Below are positions 51,777 through 63,445 of a DNA stretch of 64,000 bases, one piece after another; the stretch's first letter is position 1, and every line of letters starts with the position of its first letter. Source of the stretch: Ehretia macrophylla (Eukaryota > Streptophyta > Magnoliopsida > Boraginales > Ehretiaceae). Below the pieces are notes generated by a model. That model ran no database searches, was not told the DNA's origin, and was given only the letters and a program-made list of their open reading frames with translations. The position numbers were made by a program, and so were the translations under genes. The DNA lies in NCBI GenBank assembly GCA_037974665.1, contig CM075783.1, positions 12,357,762 through 12,421,761 of the forward strand. Direction: 5' to 3'.

Positions 51777-54339
51777 CCTGCAAAAATTCATGGGTAAGGA
51801 AATCAGGAAGATAATTATTATCCCCTTTAATATAATCAATTTTAAAATCAAAAGGTGCAAGATTAGCTTGCCATCTAGCAAACATTTGTTTATAAACATC
51901 ATGTTTAAAATCTTTATCAAACATATATTTTGCTGATTGACAATCTGTTTTAATCAAAAAATATTGGCAATATAGATCATCTTGAAATTTTAAAACACAT
52001 TTCACAATTGAAAGAATCTCTTTCGCAACAGTCGCATATTTCTATTGACTATTGTTCTATTTTCCCTAGTGAAATCTAACAAGATATTCTTGTTTTGTTT
52101 GAGGATTAATTTGTCTCAGGATTCCTCCAAATCCTAAATCTGAAGCATCAGTTTCAACTATTTTATCCCAAGTGGGATTCGTAAGCATTAAACAAGGCAA
52201 ATTCTTGAGTTTGGATTTAATCAATTTGATTTTTTCAGTATGAACATCTGTCCATGGTCCTGGCTTCTTTTTGAGTCTGTCATATAAGGTAGTTGCATCT
52301 GTAGCAAGATTCTTGTAGTATGGAAAGATATAATTTAAACTGCCAAGAAATCTTTGTAACTGTGTTCTATCAGTAATTTAATCAGAAAATTTAGAAGCAA
52401 ATTCAGTACTTCTATTTATAGGAATAATCTTTTCTTTTTCAATATTGTGACCAAGAAATCTAACCTTAGTCTGAAAAAGAACCATTTTTGGTTTTGAAAT
52501 GACAAGACCATTTTGTATAACAATTTTCTTGAATATTTCAAGATGTTTAAAATGTTGTTGGATATCTTTTGAAAATACTAAGATATCATCAATATAAACA
52601 ATTATAAAATCACTATAAGGGATAAAAATATCATTCATAATATTTTGAAATTCAGAAGGAGCATTTTTTAATCCAAATGGCATAACATTCCATTCATAAT
52701 GTCCAATAGGGACAGCAAAAGTTGTCTTATATCTGTCTTTTTCATCGACCTATATTTGCCAATATCCAGATTTAAGATCAAACTTTGAGAATATTAATGC
52801 ATTATGTAAACGATCTAAAAGATCTTTCTTTTTGGGAATCAGCTATCTACTCTCTTTTAGCACTTTTTTAAGTGGTTTATAATTAATAACAAGCCTAGGA
52901 TTTCCTCGCTCTTGTTCTCCATGTTTATTAACATAAAAAGTAGTACAACTCTATAGAGAGTAAGATTTTTTAATTAAACGCTTGTCTATGAGATTCATAA
53001 ATCAAGATATTCTGGATTCATCTGACAAGTCCTAGCCTTAGTAGGAATTATTTTTTCATCAAAATTATCTTCATAAGGTAAAGAAACAATATGCTTCTTT
53101 CTATCCTAAAAAGCATTAGGATGATCATTACAAATATGTAAAGAAAATTCATCATTAAGATGTTTAATCTTATCCGGTAATTTAGGATTTTTTAACATAC
53201 TATCAATATTATTGATACTTATTTCCTTTTTGAGAAAATTGAGATGTGCTTTCTTAGCATTCATTAGATTAGCTATTTGACCTAAGATTTTCTCTCTAGG
53301 TTTAGTAATAAAACGAAATATCACAGGTTTTTTTATTATAAGTGCCTGTTATACCATGATTGTCTATACCTAATATAGGCATGATCGTATTTATAAAAAA
53401 GGTTCCTAAAATTATAGGGCATGTCATGTTTTCAATTAAAAGAAACTAGTAGATATACAAACTTTTTCATAACATATAAATGCCGGGGATAACTTATATT
53501 TAACCCTTATTTTTTCTCCTGATGCAGAAGAAATGGAATGAGCAGTTTTCTCAAAATACTGAGTAGGAATCAATCCTTCCTGTATGCAATTAAGATCAGC
53601 GCTAGAATCAATTAAAGCAATCATATGTTTAATCATATAATTTGGCTGAATCAGCAAATTAATTATAACAAGCCATTTTTGTGTTATAATTACCTTCAAA
53701 ATATTAAGAAGATTTAAATCTACCATAGCATCTGGTAAAGTATTAGAAGAACTAGGTTCTTGATGAACAAACATATCAATATGTTCTTTAATTAATTGAT
53801 TTTCTTGTCTAAGATCATTAATCTAACTTTGAAGTTTATTAACTTCTTGTTTTAATTCATGATAAGTGATAGGAGTATTTCTCCCTTTTTTATCACTTAA
53901 TTGACTAATAACATCTTTAATACTATAACCCTGTTTTGAGCTTAAAACTTTTTCAATAGGTTTTTCAACAGAATTTTCTTTGGAATAATGTTCCAAAATT
54001 TTTGATTTTAAAGAATCATCTTTCATATCTTCTAATAATTTTAAAACATCTAGCCACTTATCAACAGTAATCATATTAACATGTAAATCATCAAATTGAG
54101 ATAATATCTTATAATATTCTTCATCAATAGTATTGACTTTACATTCACATGGAGGAGAATCCTCCTTAGAGAAAACTTTGTTTACTTTATCAGAAGAAGA
54201 TTCTTCTATATCTGAGCTATTTAAGCTAGAACTAGACAAATTATCAATATCAACAAATAATTTTGCCAATTGATTTTTAGTATGCTCATCCAAATCTAGA
54301 GCATTTATCTTCTTTCGAAATTGCCGACACTTATTAGCA
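51763..54339 (-). pseudogene. Copy A: protease, reverse transcriptase, RNase H
   Basis: Pieces: 54293-53823 (acidic linker), 53774-53436 (aspartic protease), 53324-53106, RT through 52378 and RNase H through 51763. The protease active site reads DSSAD (53595-53609) where copy B has DSGAD, so the essential Gly is lost. RT retains MPFGLKNAPSEFQ and the catalytic YIDD (52585-52596). RNase H is interrupted near 52040 and ends at the TAG at 51763-51765. Confidence 0.85.
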
Positions 54340-56117
54340 TAATGACTTTTTTACCACATCAATAACATGTTGGTATAGGCTTAGGTTTTGGGGTATATCC
54401 CTTTCTCTGATTTCTTTCACTCATTTTCTTAGCTTTATGCTTATACCTAGGAAATGTATAATATTTTTAGGCTTTTTAGGGCCCTTAGACTTAGTAAGTC
54501 TACGAGTAGATGGAAGTTCCATTGCAAATTGTTCACAAAATTGACCTAACGTCTGTCTATCAGTTAGACCTTAATTTTTTATTTGATAATTTAATTTTAT
54601 TTGATTACTAAGATCTAATCCTTCTTTGACACATACACCAATCAATTCACCATAAGTGTACATGTTATAAACAATATTATTGTTTGTATCCTTTATTAAA
54701 ACTTTTCTAATCTTTTCTGCAAATGATGCAGGTAGGTCGTCAACAAATTGGGCTTTCCATTGATTATCATTAGCTTCGGGAAGTTCGAAGACTCTAGTGA
54801 AAAAAACATCTTTATACCATCTAAAAGATGTAAGAGTAGGACAACGTAACTTACGTAGTAAAGTCCTAGTTTTATTATAACTTGTAGAAAATTGACTACA
54901 GAAATGTTCAAGAATAGTAGCACACATTGTGTAAACAGCATTTGACACTTCAACATCATTTTTCATTCTGGTGGCCTGAGCAATTTCTTGTCTCATTTCC
55001 ATGGTAACACAATTATCAAACCAGCCTTTAAATTAACCAGTAAATCCAAATAAAATAATATCACAAATAACTGGTTCTTGATTACCTGCTTGTTTACAAA
55101 TTTGGGCATACATAAGCATACGTTCAACAACTCGTTTAATTTGCTTATCAGACATTCCATCTATGTTCCATTCATAAATGGTGCTATGATCAAAACTAGC
55201 ATTTTTTACTAAAATTAGTAGTATCCTCCTCATATAAAATATCTTGAGGAGTAGGATGAGGATAATAAAACCTATTATTTTTCGGTTTACTAGCAAATTT
55301 GCTAGACTGTCCTTTTTCCATTTTATTTACTTCCTCTGAAATATTCATAATAGATTTAATATTTTGATGAATAAATTCATCTTCTGATTTAGAACTATCA
55401 GAATTAACATTCGTAGATCTATCAGATCCAAGATCAGATAATAATCCAATATGTAAATGAACTAAATTTTTATTAATCAAATTATCAATTTTTGACTCAG
55501 GATCTATTTTAAATCCTTCAACCTTAGGAGCAGGTTGAAAACCTGTCCTTTTTATCTAAGAAGAAGATGTTTCTCCTAACTTCAGTTTTCCTGTATCCTG
55601 AAGTTTGACTATCAGAGGTTTTTGCTTTAAGCAATCTAATATCTGATTAGCCTTTTTGTCTAAAATAAGTAATTGTTCACCTACAATCTGTAAGTACAAT
55701 TAGTATAATAACCTCGCTGAACGAGAGACTTTATATGCTTTATCATAGTAGCTGCATTTTCATCCTCAAATAATTTGAGAAAAGCCTTAAATTCAATTTG
55801 AAACTCATTTGTTCCAATAATCAACAGTTTGGTAGGAGGGAAAATAGAAATTTTCTTTTTTCCCTGGACATCAGTCCATTCTCTCTCAATTGTATTAATA
55901 GCAAAAGTAACATAATGGTCTATAAACCAAGGAACAAATCTATAGATTTTTTGCTCTTTTCTCATATAATCATAATACTGATTTTTAATATTTTGCCATT
56001 AGGGTTTTTCAAAAGTTCAAGAAATCTATTCACAAATTAGTTGCCAGTGAGCATTTAAAAATTCATTATTAACAAAAGTTTTTTCCCAACTTCCTGGGCT
56101 GAAAGTAAGTGTGGTCG
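54340..56117 (-). pseudogene. Copy A: coat protein region with zinc knuckle
   Basis: Open pieces at 55965-55681, 55480-55033 and 55002-54571 form the gag-like coat protein. The core has WKAQFVDDLPASFAEKIRK, matching the caulimovirid coat core. A lysine-rich stretch and a CCHC knuckle (about 54400-54340) end it. The knuckle is broken by a TGA where copy B reads CGA, and it has a one-base loss that shifts frame. Acidic Ser/Asn-rich sequence surrounds the core. Confidence 0.75.
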
Positions 56118-57225
56118 TCATCCTATATGGAAACTCATTTCAGAATGAGTAATGTCCTCCCTATTAATTCCATGAGGAACCTGATTTTGCGAAATTCTTA
56201 TTGCATCAATTTTTTCTAGTTGCACTATTTCACCTTCTTCAGACGGGGGTTTGTACCTGTCTATTTCCTTATTAAGATCTTCTATAATATAAGAAGTAGA
56301 AGCTCTTGTTGATTGGGGAAATTCCACAATAGGGGAAATATAAGAATAATTTGAAGAAAAAGACCTAGCTAATGTAGGTTCCGGTTTAAATCTAAGAAAG
56401 ACATCACCTTCTATTGTCTGAATAACTTCAGATAAGTCTGACTGGATTCTTGGTTGACTAGGTGTCACCTTTTCTAATTTCCAACCCTCAAGAAAGTCTA
56501 TTTCTTCCCATTTTATCATTCTACAAGTATTTATTTTAGATTTAGACAAATTAGTCTCAATTATAACTGTTGTACCAGTTTCATCCTGTAATCTACAGTT
56601 AGGGTCAAGGTATGTAGAACCTTATAATATATTCGATAACATATATTTAGAGTCTTCGAATGAGGCATATAATTATAACCTTTAGTTTTAACATATAACG
56701 TAACAACTTCTTGTATATTCCTATCAGATAAGGAAAGTTGTAAATTGGGTTTAATATTAAAATAGACTGGTCCATAAGCCACACTTGATTGAGTTATTCC
56801 CATTAAAGATTGTCTCCAATCTAAGTTCCTAGCATCCCTAAGAACTGCAATAAAACTTTTATTTAATCCTCATAATATAAGAGGTTTAAAGACTACTTGA
56901 ATTAAACCTATATGTAAATAATTATGTGTAGAATCATGACGCAGAATATCATCATTAGATAATAATTTAATTGTTAATTAATCATCAACCATTGGGATAG
57001 ATTGTTCAACAGTCTTAACAACATGCTTAAGACCCATATTTTCAAACATACCATATTGGTAGATAGTATTTGGCTGAACATAAGGAATGGTCCATTTATT
57101 TAATAAATCTAGTTGTTTAGGAAGATCATATTTTTCCTTCTTAGCATTTTTTATATTATTTTTATTTCTAAATGTAGAAAGCATTATAGATAAATGTCGT
57201 ACTGTCTGCTGCCAACCATGTTTAC
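56118..57225 (-). pseudogene. Copy A: movement protein region
   Basis: The 30K-type movement protein would open plasmodesmata. Pieces run from 57225 (in-frame sequence continues past the first Met at 57184, so the true N-terminus is lost at the breakpoint), through 56803-56561 with SVAYGPVYFNIKPNLQLSLS, the typical caulimovirid GPVYF signature, to 56549-56118. A stop occurs before the GL that opens the last third, and others separate the pieces. The region just after holds a stretch linking to the coat protein part. Confidence 0.75.
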
Positions 57226-57239
57226 TCTAAGGGCCCTAA

Positions 57240-59963
57240 AAAGCCTAAAGAATATTATACATCTCTTAAGTATAAGCATAAAGCTAAGAAAATGAGAGAA
57301 AGAAATCAAAGAAAGGGATATACGCCAAAACCTAAGCCTATACCAACATGTTATCGATGTGGTAAAAAGGTCATTATGCTAATAAGTGTCGGCAATTCTG
57401 AAAGAAGATAAATGCTCTAGATTTGGATGAGCATACTAAAAATCAATTGGCAAATTTATTTGTTGATATTGATAATTTGTCTAGTTCTAGCTCAAATAGC
57501 TCAGATATAGAAGAATCTTCTTCTGATGAAGTAAACAAAGTTTCTTCTAAGAAGGATTCTCCTCCATGTGAATGTAAAGTCAATACTATTGATGAAGAAT
57601 ATTATAAGATATTATCTCAATTTGATGATTTACGTGTTAATATGATTACTACTGATAAGTGGCTAGATGTCTTAAAATTATTAGAAGATATCAAAGATGA
57701 TTCTTTAAAATCAAAAATTTTGGAGCATTATTCCAAAGAAAATTATGTTGAAAAACCCATTGAAAAAGTTTTAAGCTCAAAACAGTGTTATAATATTAAA
57801 GATGTTATTAGTCAATTGAGTGATAAAAAAAGGGAGAAATACTCATATCACTCATCATGAATTAAAACAGGAAGTTAATAAATTTTAAAGTCAAATTAAT
57901 GATCTTAGACAAGAAAATCAATTAATTAAAGAACATATTGATATGTTTGTTCATCAAGAAACTAATTCTTCTAATACTTTACCAGATGCTATGGTAGATT
58001 TCCATCTTCTTAATATTTTGAAGGTAATTACAACGCAAAAATGACTTGTTATAATTAATTTGCTGATTCAGCCAAATCATATGATTAAACATATGATTGC
58101 TTTAATTGATTCTGGCGCTGATCTTAATTGCATACAAGAATGATTGATTCCTACTCAGTATTTTGAGAAAACTGCTCATTCCATTTCTTCTGCATCATGA
58201 GAAAAAGTAAGGGTTAAATATAAGTTATCCCAGGCATTTATATGTTATGAAAAAGTTTGTATATCTACTAGTTTTCTTTTAATTAAAAACATGACATGTC
58301 CTATAATTTTAGGAACCCCTTTTATAAATACGATCATGCCTATATTAGGTATAGACAATCATGGTATAACAGGAACTTATAATAAAGAACCTGTGATATT
58401 TCATTTTATTACTGAACCTAGAGAGAAAATCTTAGGTCAAATAACTAATCTAATGAATGCTAAGAAAGCACATCTCAATTTTCTCAAAAAGGAAATAAGC
58501 ATCAATAATATTGATAGTATGTTAAAAAATTCTAAATTACCGGATAAGATTAAACATCTTAATCATGAATTTTCTTTATATATTTGTAATGATCATCCTA
58601 ATGCTTTTTGGGATAGAAAGAAGCATATTGTTTCTTTACCTTATGAATATGATTTTGATGAAAAAATAATTCCTACTAAGGCTAGGCCTTGTCAGATGAA
58701 TCAAGAATATCTTGATTTATGTAAAAAGGAGATAGCTAGTCTCATAGACAAGCGTTTAATTAAAAAAATCTTACTCTTCATGGAGTTGTACTGCTTTTTA
58801 TGTTAATAAACATGCAGAACAAGAGCGAGGAAATCCTAGACTTGTTATTAATTATAAACTTCTTAAAAAGTGCTAAAATGGATTAGATATCCTATTCCCA
58901 ATAAGAAAGATTTTTTAGATCATTTACATAATGCATTAATATGCTCAAAGTTTGATCTTAAATCTGGATATTGGCAAATACAGGTCGATGAAAAAGACAG
59001 ATATAAGACTGCTTTTGCTGTCCTTATTGGACATTATGAATGGAATGTTATGCCATTTGGATTAAAAAATGCTCCTTCTGAATTTTAAATATTATGAATG
59101 ATATTATTATCCCTTATAGTGATTTTATAATTGTTTATATTGATGATATCTTAGTCTTTTCAAAAGATATCCAACAACATTTTAAACATCTTGAAATATT
59201 CAAGAAAATTGTTATACAAAATGGTATTGTCATTTCAAAACCAAAGATGGTTCTTTTTCAGACTAAGGTTAGATTTCTTGGTCACAATATTGAAAACGGA
59301 AATATTATTCCTATAAATAGAAGTATTGAATTTGCTTATAAATTTCCTGATCAAATTATTAATAGAACACACTTACAAAGATTTCTTGGCAGTTTAAGTT
59401 ATATCTTGCCATACTACAAGAATCTTGCTACAGATATAGTTATATTATATGACAGACTCAAAAAGAAGCCAGGACCATGGACAGATGTTCATACTGAAAA
59501 AATCAAATTGATTAAATCCAAAGTCAAGAATTTGTCTTGTTTAATGCTTGCGAATTCCACTTGGGATAAAATTGTGGAAATTGATGCTTCAGGATTTTGA
59601 GGAATCCTGAGACAAATTAATCCTTAAACAAAACAAGAATATATTGTTAGATTTCACTCGGGAAAATAGAACAATAGTCAACAGAAATATGCGACTGTTG
59701 CGAAAGAGATTCTTTCAATTGTGAAATGTGTTTTAAAATTTCAAGATGATCTATATTGCCAGAAATTTTTTATTAAAACAGATTGTCAAGTAGCAAAATA
59801 TATGTTTGATAAAGATTTTAAACATGATGTTTCTAAACAAATAATTGCTAGATGGCAAGCTAATCTTGTACCTTTTGATTTTAAAATTGATTATATTAAA
59901 GGGGATAATAATTCTCTTCCTGATTTCCTTACCCGTGAATTTTTGCAGGATAATCCCCTCTAG
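57240..59963 (+). pseudogene. Copy B: coat C-terminus, protease, RT, RNase H
   Basis: The zinc knuckle starts CYRCGKK (57349-57369) and then shifts frame by a lost base. The acidic linker is at 57423-57860. The protease has an intact DSGAD (58108-58122) but a TGA at 58141, nearby, where copy A reads GGA. RT pieces at 58291-58806, 58870-59088 and 59094-59600 carry FDLKSGYWQIQVDEKDRYK and YIDD (59136-59147). RNase H continues to the TAG at 59961-59963. A TAA after PSEF (59086-59088) and other stops break the frame. Confidence 0.87.
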
Positions 59964-61334
59964 GGAAGGTTACTCTTACGCTGATAGGGGAAGAGGAAGA
60001 GGCAGAGCGCGTAACCTTGATCCTAATAGGGTCATTGCAGGGAAAAAACTAGTCAATCTAGGTGGGATCACTATTGATCCATCACATCCTGATTTTGAAA
60101 AAATCAAAAAAGTTATTGAAAGTAGCGGTAATACTACTACCCCCTCATCATCATCTTACGTTCATGCAGTTGAACATGAAGAGTCTGATGACTCTTTTGA
60201 AATATCTCATTATGATGAAGTTATTTTACTTCTTGAAAATGCTGATAAACAGTGGATCAATGATCCTTGGTACCTTATGGAACGATATTTAAATATTTAT
60301 ATGTTTCCTATACTTTATTATAAGTCCAGGGTTTATTTCGAATCAATTTTACAAGTCACAAATTCATGTGACATTGAACATTTCAAAAAGAATAATTCTC
60401 TTCCAGTTTATACTTATAGTAAAATCTATATCAAGAAACTTCTTTCTACAAATCAATGGGGAATAAGTACCTTAAATCAACGACAATTTATTCTTGATAA
60501 AATTACTTATCATTTTAATTATTGGGATTATGTTGAAGCATAGTTTTCTTATATGAAAACCCCCAGCATAAACACTCTTGGTTTATAAAATTCAATCCCG
60601 AGATATTTGGAAATCGCAAGTATCCTGCTTGGATTCACCAATGGTGGAAAAGCTTTGGACTCCCGATCAAAATTCTTTCTGATCCTTATAAAGGACTTTT
60701 TACTAAATGGTTGTCAATTTGTCTCCATATAGGAAATGATCCTGATCTTTATATTGAAGGATCAAGTTCTTTATTTTTCTTTATGAAATTTGGAATCCCG
60801 TGGATATGGAAATGGATCCCTGTCGCGGAGATAAATAAAGAGAAAATGTTTTGTTTAAAAAGAAAAATTCTTTCTAAGTTCTGGGCCAAACTCATGAAGA
60901 ATGATCTAGAGACAAAGAAGCCTTATGGACAATCAGCGATCAATGAGATCACCCAAACGATAGCACTGTATCAGGAACAAATAGATGAAAATAAAAATAA
61001 AACTCAATAAAAGGAATCTCCATTTTCTCATATTTTATGAAAAGTCCAAATGCGGAAACTAATTAGTTCCCATGCTGATATTATGACCTCATACTTGGAT
61101 GAAGTCAGGGACGATTTCCTTAAACATTTTAAAAATGTGGTTGATACAGATTCTACATCAAAAGATACCTCCATGAGGTCTTCCAATGCCTATGGATGCT
61201 TAGCAGGCGAATCACAGGATCATAATGAGGATATCTCATCCGCTCAAGATGTGCTGGCAGAAGATCTATTTGACAGCTTGAAGGATTAATTAATCAGAAA
61301 GGCACACGATAAAGGAAAAACAAAAGCTGTCTGA
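59950..61334 (+). pseudogene. Copy B: ORF2 (unknown function)
   Basis: The ATG seen in copy A reads ATA here (59950-59952). The frame then runs open from DRGRGRGRARNLDPNR through 60543, is interrupted near 60541, and resumes at 60711-61010 and 61050-61289, with a further stop at 61287 where copy C has GAA. The natural end is a TGA at 61332-61334. Composition: Arg/Gly N-terminus, acidic Ser-rich segment, then a Trp/Tyr/Phe-rich middle (SLFFFMKFGIPWIWKWIPV) and a charged helical C-terminal part. The function is unknown. Confidence 0.7.
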
Positions 61335-61560
61335 AGCATTGATAGACACCTTTGGATTTTGTGCACATAAAAGACGAACTTTACGGGAAAACAAAATTGC
61401 TTTTGGAAAAAGCTGTCTACTGATAGTCGGTGGAATGTCACTATTGTTTCTTTTAGGACTATTCCTATTCACTTTTTATAAAATTTTTGTCTTATATGAC
61501 ACGTTATGTATAGGGACCCCAGATTTCAAAGTTTTCAAATCCGGATTGAGTTGTTTTTAA
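61307..61560 (+). other. Copy B: small transmembrane ORF (ORF3 candidate), start lost
   Basis: Open frame overlapping the ORF2 end in another phase. It encodes a basic/polar N-terminal half (TFGFCAHK) and a hydrophobic C-terminal helix (MSLLFLLGLFLFTFYK). The start codon present in copy C reads ACG here. Up to the TATAAAA at 61477-61483 the protein is well conserved with copy C; beyond it the copies diverge. Confidence 0.5.
61477..61483 (+). promoter_or_regulatory. Possible TATA box of the viral pregenomic promoter
   Basis: TATAAAA lies downstream of the coding region, where caulimovirid genomes carry the pregenomic RNA promoter. AATAAA follows at about 61585, a possible poly(A) signal. Placement is by position and motif only. 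Confidence 0.35.
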
Positions 61561-61913
61561 TTTCTTTTGAGTTCAGGGCAGTTGAATAAATTGAGGGCTT
61601 TAAGACTTCATTTAGCAGAGCTCTAGAGAGCAGCCTACAATTTTCCTTTCAAGTTTTCATATTTTGTAAACACTTGTATATTTTCGCAATCAATCAGAAG
61701 AAACTTTTTTCTTCAGGTATTCTCTTTTTATTTTAAGTCTTGTTTATTTTACTTTCTTTTTGTACTGCTGCCTAATATGGTCAGCTAGTTGCCACACTGT
61801 CTATAACCTCCATGGATCTCTAGACATGTCCTTCTATATTATGAGATAGACACAATTGCGGGTGGAATTGTTGTTATGGTAAGACAACTCTCAAGCCAGG
61901 CATTTTGTCGCCA
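61561..61913. other. Noncoding region between copies B and C
   Basis: Probably viral 3'/leader sequence up to about 61760 and then sequence of unknown origin. I looked for a Met-tRNA primer site (TGGTATCAGAGC) on both strands and did not find one. Confidence 0.4.
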
Positions 61914-62225
61914 TTAGTCGCACTGTTGGCCCTTTTCCATGTTCTGTGGGTTGTTTCGTGTTGACTCAGTTGATCGCTTTGCTAGAGAGATTTTGTCTAT
62001 AAGACCATTAACCTGAACCCCATTATTTGGGCCTTCTTGTGGTATAACTTTATAAAAAGTGAATAGGAATAGTCCTAAAAGAAGCAACAGTGACATTCCA
62101 CTGACTGTCGATAGATAGCTTTTTCCAAAAGCAATTTTGCTTTCCCGTATAGTTTGGCTTTTATGTGCACAAAATCCAAAGGTGGCTGTCAATGCTTTAG
62201 ATAGCTTTGGCTTTTCCTTTGTCAT
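61914..62225 (-). CDS. Copy C: small transmembrane ORF (ORF3 candidate)
   Basis: ATG at 62225, overlapping ORF2 by 29 nt in a different frame. The ORF is 103 residues; the first 59 are shared with copy B. They have a Lys-rich start, TFGFCAHK, IAFGKS and a hydrophobic helix MSLLLLLGLFLFTFYK (residues about 44-59). The last 44 residues have no match in copy B and may be read from non-viral or other viral sequence. It could be a chance frame, but it stays open in two diverged copies while ORF1 and ORF2 have many stops. Confidence 0.5.
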   Translation of the reverse strand: MTKEKPKLSKALTATFGFCAHKSQTIRESKIAFGKSYLSTVSGMSLLLLLGLFLFTFYKVIPQEGPNNGVQVNGLIDKISLAKRSTESTRNNPQNMEKGQQCD

Positions 62226-63440
62226 GTGCCTTTCTGATTAATTCATCCTTCAAGCTGTCAAACAGATCTTCTGCCAGCACATCTTGAGCGGATGGGATAT
62301 CCTCATTAGGATCCTGTGATTCATCTGCTAAGCATCCATAGGCATTGGAAAACCTCATGGAGGTGCCTTCTGATGTAGAATTAATATCAACCACATTTTT
62401 AAAATGTTTAAGGAAATCGTCCCTGACTTCATCCAAGTATGAGGCCACAACATCAGCATGGGAACTAATTGGTTTCCGCATTTGGACTTTTCGTAAAATA
62501 TGAAAAAAGGGAGATTCATTTTCTTGAGTTTTCTTTTTATTTTCATCCATTTGTTCCTGATAGAGTGTTATCGTCTGGGTGATCTCATTGATCGTTGATT
62601 GTCCATAAGGCTTCTTTGTCTCTGGATCATTCTTCATGAGTTTAGCCCAGAACTTAGAAAGAAATTTTCTTTTTAAACAAAACATTTTCTCTTTATTTAT
62701 CTCCGTGACAGGGATCCATTTCCATATCCACGGGATTCCAAATTCCATAAAGAAAAATAAAGAAATTGATCCTTCAATATAAAGACCAGGATCATTTCCT
62801 ATATGGGGACAAATAGTCAACCATTCAGTAAAAAGTCCATTATAAGGATCAGGAAGAATTTTGACCGGGGGTCCAAAGCTTTTCCACCATTGGTGAATCC
62901 AAGTAGGATACCTGTGATTTCCGAATATCTTGGGATTGAGTTTTATAAACCAGGAGTGTTTATACTGGGGGTTTTCATATAAGAAAACTTTGGAGAATGC
63001 CTCAACATAATCCCAATAATTAAAATGATAAGTAATTTTATCAAGAATAAATTGTCGTTCATTTAAGGTACTTATTCCCTATTCATTTGGAGAAAGAATT
63101 TTCTTGATATAGATTTTACTATAAGTATAAACTGGAAGAGAATTATTCTTTTTGAAATGTTCAATGTCACATGAATTTGTGACTTGTAAAATTGATTCGA
63201 AATAAACCCTGGACTTATAATAAAGTATAGGAAACATATAAATGTTTAAATATCGTTCCATAAGGTACCAAGGATCATTGATCCACTACTTATCACCATT
63301 TTCAAGAAGTAAAATAACTTCATCATAATGAGATATTTCAAAAGAGTCATCAGACTCTTCATGTTCAATTGCATGAGCGTAAGATGATGATGAAGGGGTA
63401 GCAGTATTACCGCTACTTTCAATAACTTATTTTATTTTTT
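62197..63440 (-). pseudogene. Copy C: ORF2, N-terminus deleted
   Basis: The Arg/Gly N-terminus and the start are removed by the deletion. Open pieces are 63261-63079, ended by a TAG where copy A and B read TGG, and 62820-62197, a 207-residue run giving the best view of the ORF2 C-terminal half. It ends at a natural TAA at 62197-62199 after KGKAKAI. It is rich in Trp/Phe in the middle and acidic/helical near the end. The function is not recognised. Confidence 0.72.
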
Positions 63441-63445
63441 CAATA

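Larger units (their letters stand above)
51059..57225 (-). mobile_element. Endogenous pararetrovirus copy A (florendovirus-like), defective
   Basis: A near-complete coding region of a Caulimoviridae genome on the minus strand: movement protein, coat protein with zinc knuckle, protease, RT, RNase H, then a second ORF. It lacks the intergenic/promoter region and the 3' part of ORF2. Many stops and frameshifts are present, so it is an inert relic. A second ORF after the polyprotein suggests florendovirus rather than petuvirus; the genus call is inference. Confidence 0.88.
57226..61760 (+). mobile_element. Endogenous pararetrovirus copy B, 5'-truncated
   Basis: Plus-strand copy, head-to-head with copy A. 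It starts in the coat protein C-terminal region (GGGCCCTAAAAAGCC at about 57231, matching copy A near 54485) and lacks movement protein and most of the coat. It continues through protease, RT, RNase H, ORF2 and a 3' noncoding region. It is very similar to copy A but has its own stops. The right border is uncertain. Confidence 0.87.
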
